Shown piece by piece: positions 35,930-45,172 of a stretch of 64,000 nucleotides of DNA (within the stretch, counting starts at the first letter, position 1; the number at the start of each line of letters is the position of its first letter). The translations under genes were made by a program, and so were the position numbers. Origin of the DNA: JAGVSV01 sp050952845 (GTDB lineage: Bacteria; Bacillota; Clostridia; Christensenellales; Aristaeellaceae). The notes beneath the pieces are model-generated. The model did not search any database. It had not been told where the DNA came from and saw nothing but the letters and a program-made list of their open reading frames with translations. The stretch covers positions 1,488,001 through 1,552,000 of the forward strand of contig JBMNLP010000001.1 of assembly GCA_050952845.1 (NCBI GenBank), written 5' to 3'.

Positions 35930-38125
35930 TCAGGGCTTTACGCCCTGTATATCCTGGTGAATGAATGCTGCCATATGCGTAAAGAATTCCTTTCGCGCTG
36001 TGCAATCGAAATCGCCGCTGTCAGGATTGTGTTGATCCTCTGCCCAGGCCTTACAGATGCCACCGCAGAGATAGCGTACCTCACAGTTACGGCATTTTTC
36101 GTTGGTATCCACAGTATGCCCACAGTATTCATACAGCTGTCCGGTATCTAAAAGCTCTCCCAGGCTCATTTCAGCAAGATTTCCAAGTTTTTTATCCGGC
36201 TCGCACCAGGCATAGCAGGGATATGCATCTCCGTTCGGCTCCACATAGAGATTCTGCCCGAGGCCGCAGGAAAAGCGCGGACGGAAATTGTCACCAAAAT
36301 CGATCTCCTCGGAGCAGAGATGCCAACTTTCCTGCTTTGCTCCTGCGCCTCGCCCCAGAGGCAAAACAGGACGGAACCGCAGCTTACGAATCCCCAGCCT
36401 CTCCGCCTGCGCTCGGACAGAATCGCCCGGAGCGCCTTCATTTTCCTTTTGGGATAGTGTACAGCAAAGTCCGAGCTTTTCCGAAAAGCCGAACCGAACC
36501 GCCTGTTCCAGGCTGGAAACTGTCAGATCGTATCTGCCCGAGCCACGGCGCGCGTCATGAGTACTTCTATCCCCATCCATGCTGACGATAATTTCATCAA
36601 AGAGGGTACATATCTGTTTCATGCGGCTCTCCGGAACGAGAAAGGCAAATGATGAGCGCAGGATCAGTTTGGTTCCCTTTTTATCTACCACTTCCAACAG
36701 GGACAGCAAATCGTCAAATCCAACATAGACAAGCGGTTCTCCGCCGGTCAAGACGACGCTGCGGAAGCACTGGTTCGCGGCTTCCTGTATCATATCTGCA
36801 AAATCGGCGGGAGAGAGCTCCTTCATCTTTCGCTGGCCGCCGTCAGCATAACAGTGTGCACAGTGCAGAGGGCAGTCAAAGGTCAGGTGCAGATACAGCT
36901 TGTTGAGATCATTTTCCGGATACGGATTGCGGAGAGAAGAAGCCTGACAACCTCCGGCGTCCGATTTGCCGTGCGCAATGGCGAACAGCATGGCCTTCCG
37001 GCTGATTTTCGCATCAAAGGGATGCGGCTTATCTCCGGCCATGGCCAATACGGGAGTATCAATATTCTCTTTCAGCATCAAGCCCCCCATTTCCAGCGCC
37101 ATATCCACGCCGATGCGGTCAAAAACAGCCCGATATGCTTCACAGTAGGGATCCTTATCGCTTCCTGCTGTGAGGCTGTTATAAAGGCATCCGCCCATGC
37201 AGTACCCATAGTGAGCGCAACTACCGCAGGCAGCCTTTGTGCCATCCTGTTTTTTACGCAGGAACAGATAGGCTGGGCTTTTGAGAACCTGCTCCTCCGT
37301 CAGCTCCTCCATTACATTGCCGAGACAGAACTCCGGATAGCCACAGAAGCGCTGGCAGGAGTAAACACTTCCGTCCGGCGCAATGGCGGCATAATCGCCG
37401 AGACAGTCGGAAAAGGTGCAGGTATACCCCTTGCCTTCAAAACAGCCCCTTGCCATGATATCGATCGTGTTGATTCTGCAATGGGAGGGTTCCTGCTTAT
37501 ATGCCTCATAGCTGTCAAGCAGAAGCTGCTTCATGCCGTTTACGTCAACGGTTCCTTCGCCCGCGGGTGTTCCATAAGAAGGAACCGCGCCGTGAATGCT
37601 GTAAGGAAAAGCTGCCTGTAAGAAGACCGCTGCCGCCTTGTCTGTGTTTCCGGCAGCGAAGGTACAGATCTCACCCACGCCGATTCCGTTTTCATGAAGC
37701 GCTTTTTCGGCAGCCCTGGTTCTGTCAAAATACCCGGTTCCACGTTGGGCGTCGCACATCTCCCTGCAACCATCCATACTGGTGCCAACAGCGATGCGGT
37801 ATTTCCGGATCAGGGCCATCATCTCTTCATCCAACGCCCAGAGGTTGGACTGTATGCCAAGGTGCGCCCGCAGACCGAAAGCCTTGCGCAAACGCGGAAG
37901 GATATACTTATAAAAGCTTTTTCCAGCAAGCAAAGGCTCGCCGCCATGGAAAGCAATGCGGATATCCTGCGCCTTCGGCGCAATCCGCTTTATGAAGCCG
38001 ATTGTCTTGTCGATCACTGCCGCCGTCATGGTTTCGCCCGTCTTTTTTGCAAAGCAATAAGTGCAGGACGCCTGACACGCCATCGTGGGCAGGAGCGTGA
38101 AATGAATAGGACGATATGCTTTCAT
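35930..38125 (-). CDS. Dual radical SAM/SPASM protein (two complete modules)
   Basis: This 731-residue protein carries two radical SAM cores in tandem. Module 1 has the CxxxCxxC cluster site at C17, C21, C24 (MACQASCTYCFA), then AFHGGEPLLAG and GTSMDG. Its SPASM-type Cys-rich tail spans about 236-328 (FCGYPEFCLGNV, CGSCAHYGYCMGGC). Module 2 repeats the set: C418, C422, C425 (FDCPLHCAHCYADGG), VVLTGGEPL, VSMDGDRSTHD, and a second SPASM region (CEPDKKLGNL, CRNCEVRYLCGGICKAW). SPASM proteins usually modify ribosomal peptides or proteins, or mature sulfatases. ATG 38125 is chosen because AGAGGAAG lies seven bases before it. A helical-repeat gene follows; no clear precursor peptide gene was found. 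The protein or peptide target is unknown. Confidence 0.88.
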   Translation of the reverse strand: MKAYRPIHFTLLPTMACQASCTYCFAKKTGETMTAAVIDKTIGFIKRIAPKAQDIRIAFHGGEPLLAGKSFYKYILPRLRKAFGLRAHLGIQSNLWALDEEMMALIRKYRIAVGTSMDGCREMCDAQRGTGYFDRTRAAEKALHENGIGVGEICTFAAGNTDKAAAVFLQAAFPYSIHGAVPSYGTPAGEGTVDVNGMKQLLLDSYEAYKQEPSHCRINTIDIMARGCFEGKGYTCTFSDCLGDYAAIAPDGSVYSCQRFCGYPEFCLGNVMEELTEEQVLKSPAYLFLRKKQDGTKAACGSCAHYGYCMGGCLYNSLTAGSDKDPYCEAYRAVFDRIGVDMALEMGGLMLKENIDTPVLAMAGDKPHPFDAKISRKAMLFAIAHGKSDAGGCQASSLRNPYPENDLNKLYLHLTFDCPLHCAHCYADGGQRKMKELSPADFADMIQEAANQCFRSVVLTGGEPLVYVGFDDLLSLLEVVDKKGTKLILRSSFAFLVPESRMKQICTLFDEIIVSMDGDRSTHDARRGSGRYDLTVSSLEQAVRFGFSEKLGLCCTLSQKENEGAPGDSVRAQAERLGIRKLRFRPVLPLGRGAGAKQESWHLCSEEIDFGDNFRPRFSCGLGQNLYVEPNGDAYPCYAWCEPDKKLGNLAEMSLGELLDTGQLYEYCGHTVDTNEKCRNCEVRYLCGGICKAWAEDQHNPDSGDFDCTARKEFFTHMAAFIHQDIQGVKP

Positions 38126-38172
38126 GGTGGACTTCCTCTCGGTTCCATGGCACTGCATAGGAACAAACTTTT

Positions 38173-38215
38173 ATACTAAAATCCATGTTGCTTTAGGCGA
38201 CATGGATTTTAGTAT
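38173..38215. promoter_or_regulatory. 15-bp perfect palindrome upstream of the dual radical SAM gene
   Basis: ATACTAAAATCCATG (38173-38187) pairs exactly with CATGGATTTTAGTAT (38201-38215) around a 13-base loop. No T-run follows on either strand, so it is a poor terminator. Position, 48 bases before the radical SAM start, suits an operator or mRNA leader structure. Confidence 0.6.
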
Positions 38216-38335
38216 TAGTCGCAGAACAGCGTTCCGTAAATATCCTGCCAGCATGTTGAGCTTCTTACATCCCTGCGCATTGGGTAAGAAAACGCGCTGT
38301 TTGTTTCTGAACCTACCCGGCAGGCGTGATGCCGC
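38216..38335. other. Intergenic, no supported gene
   Basis: About 120 bases between the palindrome and an exported-protein gene. Short Cys-containing frames occur on both strands, including a minus-strand frame ending TCWQDIYGTLFCD, but none has a ribosome site. Confidence 0.3.
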
Positions 38336-39262
38336 TTACTGCGCCTGAAGGCGGGCCGTATTGAAATACATGACACCGACTCCCTGATAATCAATTGCGA
38401 ATACCAGTGTGTTTTGATCGGGCAGCATCCATGCACTCCAAGGGGCGGTTTCCTGTTCGCTCAGGATTTCAGGCGAAACGCCGAACATGATTAAACATGA
38501 GGAAATCCGGCTGAAATCCGTCAGGTTTGCTTCTCCGTACATGCCGGACAGCGCAGCGCAGAGTTCATCAAAAGATTCCCCGCTGTTGCTTTCCAATGAA
38601 AAAGCTTGAATAATGCAAATCAATTCTTCGTTTCGGAAAGCGTATAGGATCGGCATCTCGCTCTGCTCCTGTTGAATGTACTTCATATTAGATAAGCCTG
38701 TAACATCCTCAGAAATCTCAATCTGTTCAACGTCTTCTCCTAACAGTGCAGCCACATCATCCCTGGTCGAATCCCAGGTGATGTTGCCTGGCCAGATAAA
38801 TTGCTTGTCCGTTTCCGAGCATTTTCCCAACTGGACTTCTAAGCCGTCTGGAGCAACTGCTGCGCCGTCCTTGTTCACCCGCAGGCAGGGAATACTGTAA
38901 CTAAATTGCCTCCCGTTCGCAAAAGTAGTAACCACGTCCAGCGTCAGCACCTCGTCTTCATACAGCCAGGCTCCCTCGCATGTCGTGATGGATAACGCGT
39001 TGTTTGCAGGGATATCTACAGCGAAGGTGTTATCGTCCACACTCAGGCGCACCGGGTAGCTTTCACGATAATCTGATTGTTCAAAGGTGTATTGGCCGCT
39101 GCCATCTTCGTTGACAATGAAGGTCAGGTGAATGTTGCCGCTTTGCCCCTCCCATTCGCCCACAAAGTCTTTCAGGACATTGCCGCCTGTCTCAAGGGCA
39201 AAAGCCAACGGCAGCGACAGGATCAGCAACAGGCTGATGAGGAAACAGGTTGTCTTTTTCAT
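38336..39262 (-). CDS. Exported protein with a domain shared with the DUF6273-type protein at 49490
   Basis: This 308-residue protein starts MKKTTCFLISLLLILSLPLAF (signal peptide). Residues about 30-140 form a beta-rich lipocalin-like part (DFVGEWEGQSGNIHLTFIVN). Residues about 160-305 form a second domain: GNITWDSTRDDV, ELICII, ALSGMYGEANLTDFSRI, APWSAWMLPDQNTLVFAIDY and GVGVMYFN. The same pattern recurs in the first 190 residues of the protein encoded from 49490. Neither copy matches a domain I know. It ends the six-gene leftward set of exported proteins. Confidence 0.72.
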   Translation of the reverse strand: MKKTTCFLISLLLILSLPLAFALETGGNVLKDFVGEWEGQSGNIHLTFIVNEDGSGQYTFEQSDYRESYPVRLSVDDNTFAVDIPANNALSITTCEGAWLYEDEVLTLDVVTTFANGRQFSYSIPCLRVNKDGAAVAPDGLEVQLGKCSETDKQFIWPGNITWDSTRDDVAALLGEDVEQIEISEDVTGLSNMKYIQQEQSEMPILYAFRNEELICIIQAFSLESNSGESFDELCAALSGMYGEANLTDFSRISSCLIMFGVSPEILSEQETAPWSAWMLPDQNTLVFAIDYQGVGVMYFNTARLQAQ

Positions 39263-39291
39263 GGTATTTCTCCTTTTCTCTTGATTGATTC

Positions 39292-39864
39292 TTATCTCGC
39301 ATATGTTCCAGTCACCGTTGCTTCAGCCAACGCCTTTTCTGTCAACAGCTCCTGCATTTCCGACAGCTTGAAGCCAACTTCAAGATCAAGCATTTCAGGC
39401 AGCGCATAGACCGTGATGACATAGTGATGCACGCCGGATGGCGGCGTTGGCCCGCCATATCCGACCGTGCCAAAATCATTAATGCCCTGTATGATTTCTT
39501 CCGGCCAGTCGATGCTTGCGTTTTCAGGGATTTCACAAGCTGTATCGTTTACAGGTATGTTGACAACAAGCCAATGCACCCAATCGCCCCCGTCTGGATC
39601 AATCATGGTGATGGCAAGGGCAGCGATGCCTTCCGGAATATTGCTGACCGTTAAGGGCAATGAAAGCGAGGGGATGCTTCTTTTGACGAATTGTTTCCCC
39701 TTTGCCCCATAAGCCAGCTCCATGGCACCGTCAACGATGGCGGCACTCGTCACAGTCATTTCCGATGTAAGCTCAGTCTCAGGAACAGTTGCGGATTCGG
39801 ATAGCACAGTTACTTCTGCCATCATGACAAACAGGACAAGTAGAAACAGCATGATACGTTTCAT
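39292..39864 (-). CDS. Exported YbhB/YbcL-type PEBP-family protein
   Basis: This protein of 190 residues opens MKRIMLFLLVLFVMMAEVTVL (signal peptide). The phosphatidylethanolamine-binding-protein fold follows, with LALTMIDPDG-like ALAITMIDPDGGDWVHWLVVNIP, then GYGGPTPPSGVHHYVITVYAL. The ligand-pocket residues DPD, HW and GPxPPxGxHHY are intact. Bacterial members have no well-defined role. ATG 39864 follows GAAGGAGG; the frame opens earlier at 39906. It sits between two exported proteins on the same strand and is likely co-transcribed. Confidence 0.9.
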   Translation of the reverse strand: MKRIMLFLLVLFVMMAEVTVLSESATVPETELTSEMTVTSAAIVDGAMELAYGAKGKQFVKRSIPSLSLPLTVSNIPEGIAALAITMIDPDGGDWVHWLVVNIPVNDTACEIPENASIDWPEEIIQGINDFGTVGYGGPTPPSGVHHYVITVYALPEMLDLEVGFKLSEMQELLTEKALAEATVTGTYAR

Positions 39865-39895
39865 TGGATGATGACCTCCTTCATTGTTTAAGTAA

Positions 39896-41347
39896 TTAAT
39901 CATCAAACAGCTGAGCTGCTTTGATCAGCTTCTTTGCAGTATCCGGAAAAGCCAGGGAAAAGCGCTGCAGCAACAGGTTGGACAGATTGCCGATATCCAC
40001 CTTGTTTTCCAGATCATCAAGCAGCGACAGCACCGGCCAGTTTTGTGTATCCGGCAAGGCAGGCAGGGTGTTCGTTTCCTGAAGGGTGAGAGCAAAGGAA
40101 AGCGCTGGTTCCTTGCTGAAAACCGATAGCTGGGCTGTTATTTCCACTTGGTAAAGCTCGGTTGATTGCGCGTTATATCCTGCTGTGATTCCAAACAGAG
40201 GCATACCGGCGGAATATGCCCAAAGGGACAGGGCAAGCGGCTCGTCTTCCGGCACTGCATATTGCAGGGCAAGGTGGACGCTTTCTCCCATTGACTCCGC
40301 TGTCTGGCCGGGGCCTTCCATGGCCTGTTTGCGCACCTTTTCCCAGTCCACCCCATGGGGCGTGCCGGCCCCGTCAAGCCTGTAACCGTCGCCTGCTGTT
40401 AAAATCAAACCACCCTGCTTCTCGCCAGGCAGGACAGCTAAGAATAAAGCCACCTCCTTCTGCACCCTGGCAGTATCTATCACATAGCACAGGCTGTCCT
40501 GTCCTTCCCGGCCATAAGCGGAAAGCTCCAGCAGGTCTTCCGCTTCCTGGGACAGGGTTTGGGCAATGAAGTCCTTCAGGCTTCTGCCTATTTCGGCGTT
40601 AACAGAGCCTCGTGCCACAGGTTTATCCTGAAACAGCCTGGACATGTACATGATTTGGCTGATGGCTGTCTGCAGGGCAAAGTCGTTTTCAAAAGCAGCC
40701 AGCAGAGGCTTGAGCAGCTGGGCGACATCATGGGTGGTGATGGTCAGGCTGGCTTTGATATCAAAGCTACCCAGTTCTCCAATGGGGTAGTTCCCCATTT
40801 CCACAGCTTTTCCATGCAGCAGCTTGTCCACCTCATCCCTGAGCAGCATCAGATAGGGGCTGATCAGGCCGGGAATGTTCATAGGAAGGAGAAGATCTGC
40901 CTGGTCCAGTACAGGCTTCACTTTGTCCTGGGGCAGGAAGAACAGGTAGTCAAGCAAGTCGGTGGTAAAGCCGTTGCCCCCGGTTTTGGCATCCGCCCAT
41001 AAGCTGGCTGAAGCCAGTTCCGCCCGATCGGTACCCAGGGATAATGAAAGAGACCAGGGTACAAAGGATCCGCCAAGGCGAAGATCAGCGATGCCGCCTG
41101 CAAGGGTTTTGACTGCCTCTGACGCGGCTTGTGTATCCTCTGAACGCAGCAACACCTCCGGAAGTTCATTGGACAGCGGCGTATCGTCCTGCAGCAGGGC
41201 TAACAACACGTCCGCGTCCGGAGTCAGGGTCAGCGCCCACTGGAGCCCGTGGCCGCGGGCAAAGACATCCTGTGGGCTGGCAGCACTGGCGGTACAGGCA
41301 CTTAGCATGAGCAGGCTGCAAAGCAACAATGTCAAAATTCTTTTCAT
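39896..41347 (-). CDS. Putative lipoprotein, function unknown
   Basis: This 483-residue protein opens MKRILTLLLCSLLMLSACTAS, a lipoprotein signal with lipobox LSAC. The mature part mixes helices and beta strands: a long amphipathic region (ASEAVKTLAGGIADLRLGG, VDKLLHGKAVEMGNYPIGEL) and a C-terminal beta-rich portion. No family recognised. ATG 41347 is fixed by AAGGAGG; the frame opens far upstream at 41554 inside the neighbouring gene. It lies 16 bases after the preceding gene of the leftward set. Confidence 0.72.
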   Translation of the reverse strand: MKRILTLLLCSLLMLSACTASAASPQDVFARGHGLQWALTLTPDADVLLALLQDDTPLSNELPEVLLRSEDTQAASEAVKTLAGGIADLRLGGSFVPWSLSLSLGTDRAELASASLWADAKTGGNGFTTDLLDYLFFLPQDKVKPVLDQADLLLPMNIPGLISPYLMLLRDEVDKLLHGKAVEMGNYPIGELGSFDIKASLTITTHDVAQLLKPLLAAFENDFALQTAISQIMYMSRLFQDKPVARGSVNAEIGRSLKDFIAQTLSQEAEDLLELSAYGREGQDSLCYVIDTARVQKEVALFLAVLPGEKQGGLILTAGDGYRLDGAGTPHGVDWEKVRKQAMEGPGQTAESMGESVHLALQYAVPEDEPLALSLWAYSAGMPLFGITAGYNAQSTELYQVEITAQLSVFSKEPALSFALTLQETNTLPALPDTQNWPVLSLLDDLENKVDIGNLSNLLLQRFSLAFPDTAKKLIKAAQLFDD

Positions 41348-41363
41348 GATATTGATCCTCCTT

Positions 41364-42779
41364 TTATTTAAAGGGATTTTCACATACCAGCCGGTAGAGT
41401 TGCGTTTGATTTTCTGCACCTGGCACAAGCAACAGATCATCGGTAAGGAAGGTGATGCCGGGCTGATACCAGTCATTGCCTCGTCTACAGGAGGAACGGG
41501 GCGTCTCCATTTCCTCAGGCACCTGGATAGACACTGTTTCCCCTGTCTGAACATCCATCAGCCAATAGCTGGTGATCGCGTCTTTTTTATTAAGCCCTGT
41601 CATCAACAGATACCGGCTGCCGCTGGGCATCATCACCGCATATATTCCTGCCTCCGTCTTATCCCATTCCCATTCTTCTCTATTAGCTTCAATTTCCTTC
41701 ATGGTTTCAAAGGGAGCTTTCAAACTGAACAGAATCGTCTGCTGCTTGTCATCCGGCTTCACTTCCAGCCGGTAGCGCCGCCCTCCTATGGACAGATTGA
41801 GAACCGGCTTTTGTCGAAGTGACATCATATCTATCAGGCTGCCTGAGCCGGACGCATGGAAGTGCATGAAATTGACAGAAAACGGCGAGGGCAGCGCCTC
41901 CTGGCGGAAACTCCATCCGGTTGAACCTTCCTTGAAGGTCGTCAGAAGCATGGTATTCTGCCACCCCATGAGAGAAACAATTTCTCCCTGTGCGTTCATC
42001 CCCAGGCCGGGAAAAGCCACCAGCCCCTGATGGGTGTCTATCAGCAGTTCATGGGTTGCACGAGCCAGGTCATACCGGCACAGCCTGACAGCCCAGCCCA
42101 CCAGCTCCGTGTAGTACAGGTATTGGCTGTCCGGGCTGAACACGCCCTGCATCGCTGTAGCATGTTGATACCCGTCTCTCTGATACGCTCTGATAGAGAA
42201 CATTTCGCCTTTCTCCGCATCAATCAGCATCAGCGGGATAGATCCCAAGCGAACGGACACCATGCCATTCAGAACGAAGAGATACTTTCCATCCGGCGAC
42301 CAGCGGAAGCCTTCGCTGCCCACTATTTGAGTAGGCTGCTTGTTTGCATAAAAGATGGACTGCTGCATGCCTTCCCGTTGCGTGGCAACGCATCGTGACA
42401 GGTTTAACGCCACAGCGCGCAGGGTGTTGCCCATCAGCAGATACAATCTGCTTCCTTCACTGCACAGGAAGCGCTGCCCGTCCGGAGCGACCGACAGCAC
42501 ATGAAAGCCCTGTTCCAGCAGCGATTCGCCGCTGACGACGATTTGTTCCATATTCGCGCTGAGGCCAATATGATCGTCTTCATCACCCATCAGCGCCAGC
42601 ATCAGGGGATCGGCGATGATGGGGGTCTTGTTGCTGATTATGGTATAGTCTGCATCCTTATCCAGCCACTCCACAGGCTCCAGCTTATACGGAGAAACGG
42701 ACGGCTGAATCACTTCCGACCGGGCGCATGGCAGCAGGGAAAACAATGCAAGGAAAAATGGCAACAGGCGTCTGATCAT
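41364..42779 (-). CDS. Exported beta-propeller-like protein
   Basis: This 471-residue protein has a signal peptide (MIRRLLPFFLALFSLLPCARS). It contains repeated blades typical of TolB/WD-like propellers: VLSVAPDGQRFLCSEGSRLY, FRWSPDGKYLFVLNG, GVFSPDSQYLYYTEL and VMMPSGSRYLLMTGL. It has no catalytic signature. It resembles the lipoprotein encoded at 51662-52960 in blade phrasing (VSTDGARFLL, VSADGARLLVYH) and in ending shortly after the last blade. GGAGGTG precedes the ATG. Part of the leftward exported-protein set. Confidence 0.75.
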   Translation of the reverse strand: MIRRLLPFFLALFSLLPCARSEVIQPSVSPYKLEPVEWLDKDADYTIISNKTPIIADPLMLALMGDEDDHIGLSANMEQIVVSGESLLEQGFHVLSVAPDGQRFLCSEGSRLYLLMGNTLRAVALNLSRCVATQREGMQQSIFYANKQPTQIVGSEGFRWSPDGKYLFVLNGMVSVRLGSIPLMLIDAEKGEMFSIRAYQRDGYQHATAMQGVFSPDSQYLYYTELVGWAVRLCRYDLARATHELLIDTHQGLVAFPGLGMNAQGEIVSLMGWQNTMLLTTFKEGSTGWSFRQEALPSPFSVNFMHFHASGSGSLIDMMSLRQKPVLNLSIGGRRYRLEVKPDDKQQTILFSLKAPFETMKEIEANREEWEWDKTEAGIYAVMMPSGSRYLLMTGLNKKDAITSYWLMDVQTGETVSIQVPEEMETPRSSCRRGNDWYQPGITFLTDDLLLVPGAENQTQLYRLVCENPFK

Positions 42780-42811
42780 GGTATTTCACCTCCTCTTATA
42801 AATTGCTCCTT

Positions 42812-44149
42812 TCATTTCTTCCTAAACATATCCTCGCTGGCGCCCCAGCTGCTCAGGTTTGCGTCTTCGGCTTTAACGCCTCCCAGAGTGAGGGTATGGT
42901 AGTATTTGGAGGATTTGATGTCGATGTCATCGGTTCTGGACAGGATGCTGTCCTCACCAAACAGCGCCTCCTCGCCATACCAGGTGGTGCCCATGGCGAT
43001 CAGCAGATAGCACATCCCCTTAGGGGCGCGCACAGTCGCGGAGCCGCCGGGGCGGATGAACAAATCGACCAGCAGCCTGTCATCGTAAGCACCGCGGATT
43101 TGAATATAACGTGCATAGTTGTCCTTGGGCACCCTGATGATAATTTTGGTGCCGGAGGTGTTGCCGGAGATGCGTCCGTTTTTGGGATAGTCCAGCGCCG
43201 GGTAATCGGGCAGTTTCCGTACCGCGCTGACCAGCAGGTCAAACGTGTCTGTCAGCGTGAACGCCTGCAGAAAGGCGGCATAGTCCTGCCCTGCGTTGCC
43301 CAGCGCCAGATCATCCACATTCACGGAAAACACCAGTTTTTCCCTGGCGCTCTTGCGCAGGGTGCCGGCTGCCTTGAGCAGCCCCTGAAAATAATAGCTT
43401 TTCAGCTCATCGCTCTCCATGGCGTTAGCCATGGCGATCTTGGACAAATCGTTCATGGCTGCCTGTTCGCCATCGATTAAAACACGGGTTGGGACGGTTG
43501 CTTTCACGCTGAACTCCAGCGCGTGGGGACCTTTGTTGAGGTTGAGCTGCCGGCCGGTTTGGGCATAAAACAAGGCCATGTAAGCCTGCTCGTTGCCTTC
43601 CTCCATGCCCATCCAGCCCATCCATTGGTAAAAGGCGGGGCTGACAGATCCTTTTTTGAAGGCTGCGGCATCCTTGTAGGGCACGGGGAACAACAGATCA
43701 AGCAGCGCTGTTTTGACCGCCTTCTGGCCAAATGCCTGCTTGGCTTTGGCTGCTGCGTTTTTAACGGTGTTTCTCAGTTTGTTCACGCTGTTCTTGGTAA
43801 ACTCGCCTTCCTTCAGCGTCAGGGAAGCCTCCAGGTTATATTCGCTAACATTGGCAAAGAAGCCGGTCAGCCAGCCCTGCAGATCTTCCTTCTGCTTAGG
43901 CAGGGATTTGACGTTGGGCGCAAAGCCCCGCAGGAAGAAGGTGAGCACATCGTCATTCAGGCTCAGGTTATCGACGCCCGCCTGGTAGATGGCTTTTTGC
44001 CAGGGGTCCTTGCTTCCCTCAGCAAGGGTCATCAGGTAGGTATTGAGCCGGTCTTCGTCCCAGGGGGGATCCTGTGCGAGAGCTCCTGTCAAGGGCAGAA
44101 CAAGCAGCAGGATCAGCAGCAGGGCGATGGTTCTTTGGATACGCGTCAT
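42812..44149 (-). CDS. Exported protein of unknown function
   Basis: This 445-residue protein begins MTRIQRTIALLLILLLVLPLT (signal peptide, cleavage near ALAQD). The middle is helical and Lys-rich (LRNTVKNAAAKAKQAFG). The C-terminal third is beta-rich with a carbohydrate-module or SH3-like feel (SGTKIIIRVPKDNYARYIQI, LFIRPGGSATVRAPKGMCYLL). No family recognised. GGAGG precedes ATG 44149. It lies 32 bases before the propeller gene and 71 bases after the membrane protein gene. Confidence 0.7.
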   Translation of the reverse strand: MTRIQRTIALLLILLLVLPLTGALAQDPPWDEDRLNTYLMTLAEGSKDPWQKAIYQAGVDNLSLNDDVLTFFLRGFAPNVKSLPKQKEDLQGWLTGFFANVSEYNLEASLTLKEGEFTKNSVNKLRNTVKNAAAKAKQAFGQKAVKTALLDLLFPVPYKDAAAFKKGSVSPAFYQWMGWMGMEEGNEQAYMALFYAQTGRQLNLNKGPHALEFSVKATVPTRVLIDGEQAAMNDLSKIAMANAMESDELKSYYFQGLLKAAGTLRKSAREKLVFSVNVDDLALGNAGQDYAAFLQAFTLTDTFDLLVSAVRKLPDYPALDYPKNGRISGNTSGTKIIIRVPKDNYARYIQIRGAYDDRLLVDLFIRPGGSATVRAPKGMCYLLIAMGTTWYGEEALFGEDSILSRTDDIDIKSSKYYHTLTLGGVKAEDANLSSWGASEDMFRKK

Positions 44150-44220
44150 GGTGGTGTCCTCCTTTTCGATGCTTCAAGCAGATAATTTGGATCGTCAAGC
44201 CAGTCTTTTACTATAACGGA

Positions 44221-45102
44221 CTAAAGAACACGGGGCAGGATGACAGCAAGCGCAATGATCATCAAAACTCCGGTCATCCACAGGTTCCACTTTTTTGCGC
44301 TGGCAAGCCGCAGCTGTGCAATGTCATCAAAGGGATGCCTGGTAGCGCGCAGGGTTTTGGTAAGCGGCACAATTCCCAGCAGATAACACCAAAAATTGCT
44401 GATGCTCCACAACACCAAACCGATGTTGACCGGGCGTACGCGTTTTTTGCCGGGCGGGATTTCGCGATAGTGTATGCTCGGGTTTTCCTTTAGCATGATG
44501 CCCTTACCGGTCTTTAGCAGCACGTCGATGCGCATGTTGCCGGAAGGAGACGCGTCAAACTCAATTTCCTTTTGGAGCACGCCGCTGCATACGGCTGTCA
44601 ACCTGTTGTGCAAAAAGGTCAGTTTAGCGCGCACGATATCGCCATTGGCAAGCGCAGGCAGCTCCCGTCCGTTGAGGGTGAGCTGTATTTTATTGGCCGA
44701 GCCGATGATTCCCTGCCGGTGGACAATATACAGCGTGCGGGACGTGGTCAGCATTTCAGCGCTGGCTTCCATGCGGGCAATCTCCTGCTGCTGCTCCTCC
44801 AGCCGCTTTTTCTCCGCCTCTGCCTCCAGCGGTGCCTCCTTTGAGATTTTAATGAGGGTGCCGATTTCACTCAGAATAACCAGCACCATGATGCCGATGA
44901 AAACCATGGGCGGCAGTTCAATGCTGCCAAACAACACGATGGTACCGCCATCCTGCATGACGCTGACACTCCACAACAGAATACCAACCGACCATATGAT
45001 ATCATAAACGGCGCCGGCTTTCTTGGATTTTTTTCGTATAATGCTGCCCAGGATCAGCAGGGGGACGAACAAGGTCATGGGGGATATTCCTGTGCTTCTC
45101 AT
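44221..45102 (-). CDS. Membrane protein with cytosolic coiled coil and beta domain
   Basis: This 293-residue protein has three N-terminal TM segments (about 8-18, 34-53, 62-82), a Glu-rich coiled coil (LEAEAEKKRLEEQQQEIARME), a beta-rich middle (about 120-215; IQLTLNGRELPALANGDIVRAKL), and two C-terminal TM segments (PVNIGLVLWSISNFWCYLLG and a last helix ending ILPRVL). The middle resembles surface beta domains of the DUF2846 sort, a weak guess. It is the first gene of the leftward set, divergent from the SEL1-repeat gene across the 18-bp inverted repeat. Confidence 0.7.
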   Translation of the reverse strand: MRSTGISPMTLFVPLLILGSIIRKKSKKAGAVYDIIWSVGILLWSVSVMQDGGTIVLFGSIELPPMVFIGIMVLVILSEIGTLIKISKEAPLEAEAEKKRLEEQQQEIARMEASAEMLTTSRTLYIVHRQGIIGSANKIQLTLNGRELPALANGDIVRAKLTFLHNRLTAVCSGVLQKEIEFDASPSGNMRIDVLLKTGKGIMLKENPSIHYREIPPGKKRVRPVNIGLVLWSISNFWCYLLGIVPLTKTLRATRHPFDDIAQLRLASAKKWNLWMTGVLMIIALAVILPRVL

Positions 45103-45172
45103 GATTTTTCCTCCTTCTTTCGCGGTTCACACTTTGAATGCCTCCATCATAAACTAGCTGCTTTCAAAAAAA

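Noticed and set aside
36854..37621. 255-codon plus-strand frame
   Set aside because: It is antisense to the dual radical SAM gene and has no recognisable domain.
38216..38335. RiPP precursor upstream of the dual radical SAM gene
   Set aside because: Short Cys-containing frames exist on both strands, but none has a ribosome site or a leader-like sequence, and they overlap other features.
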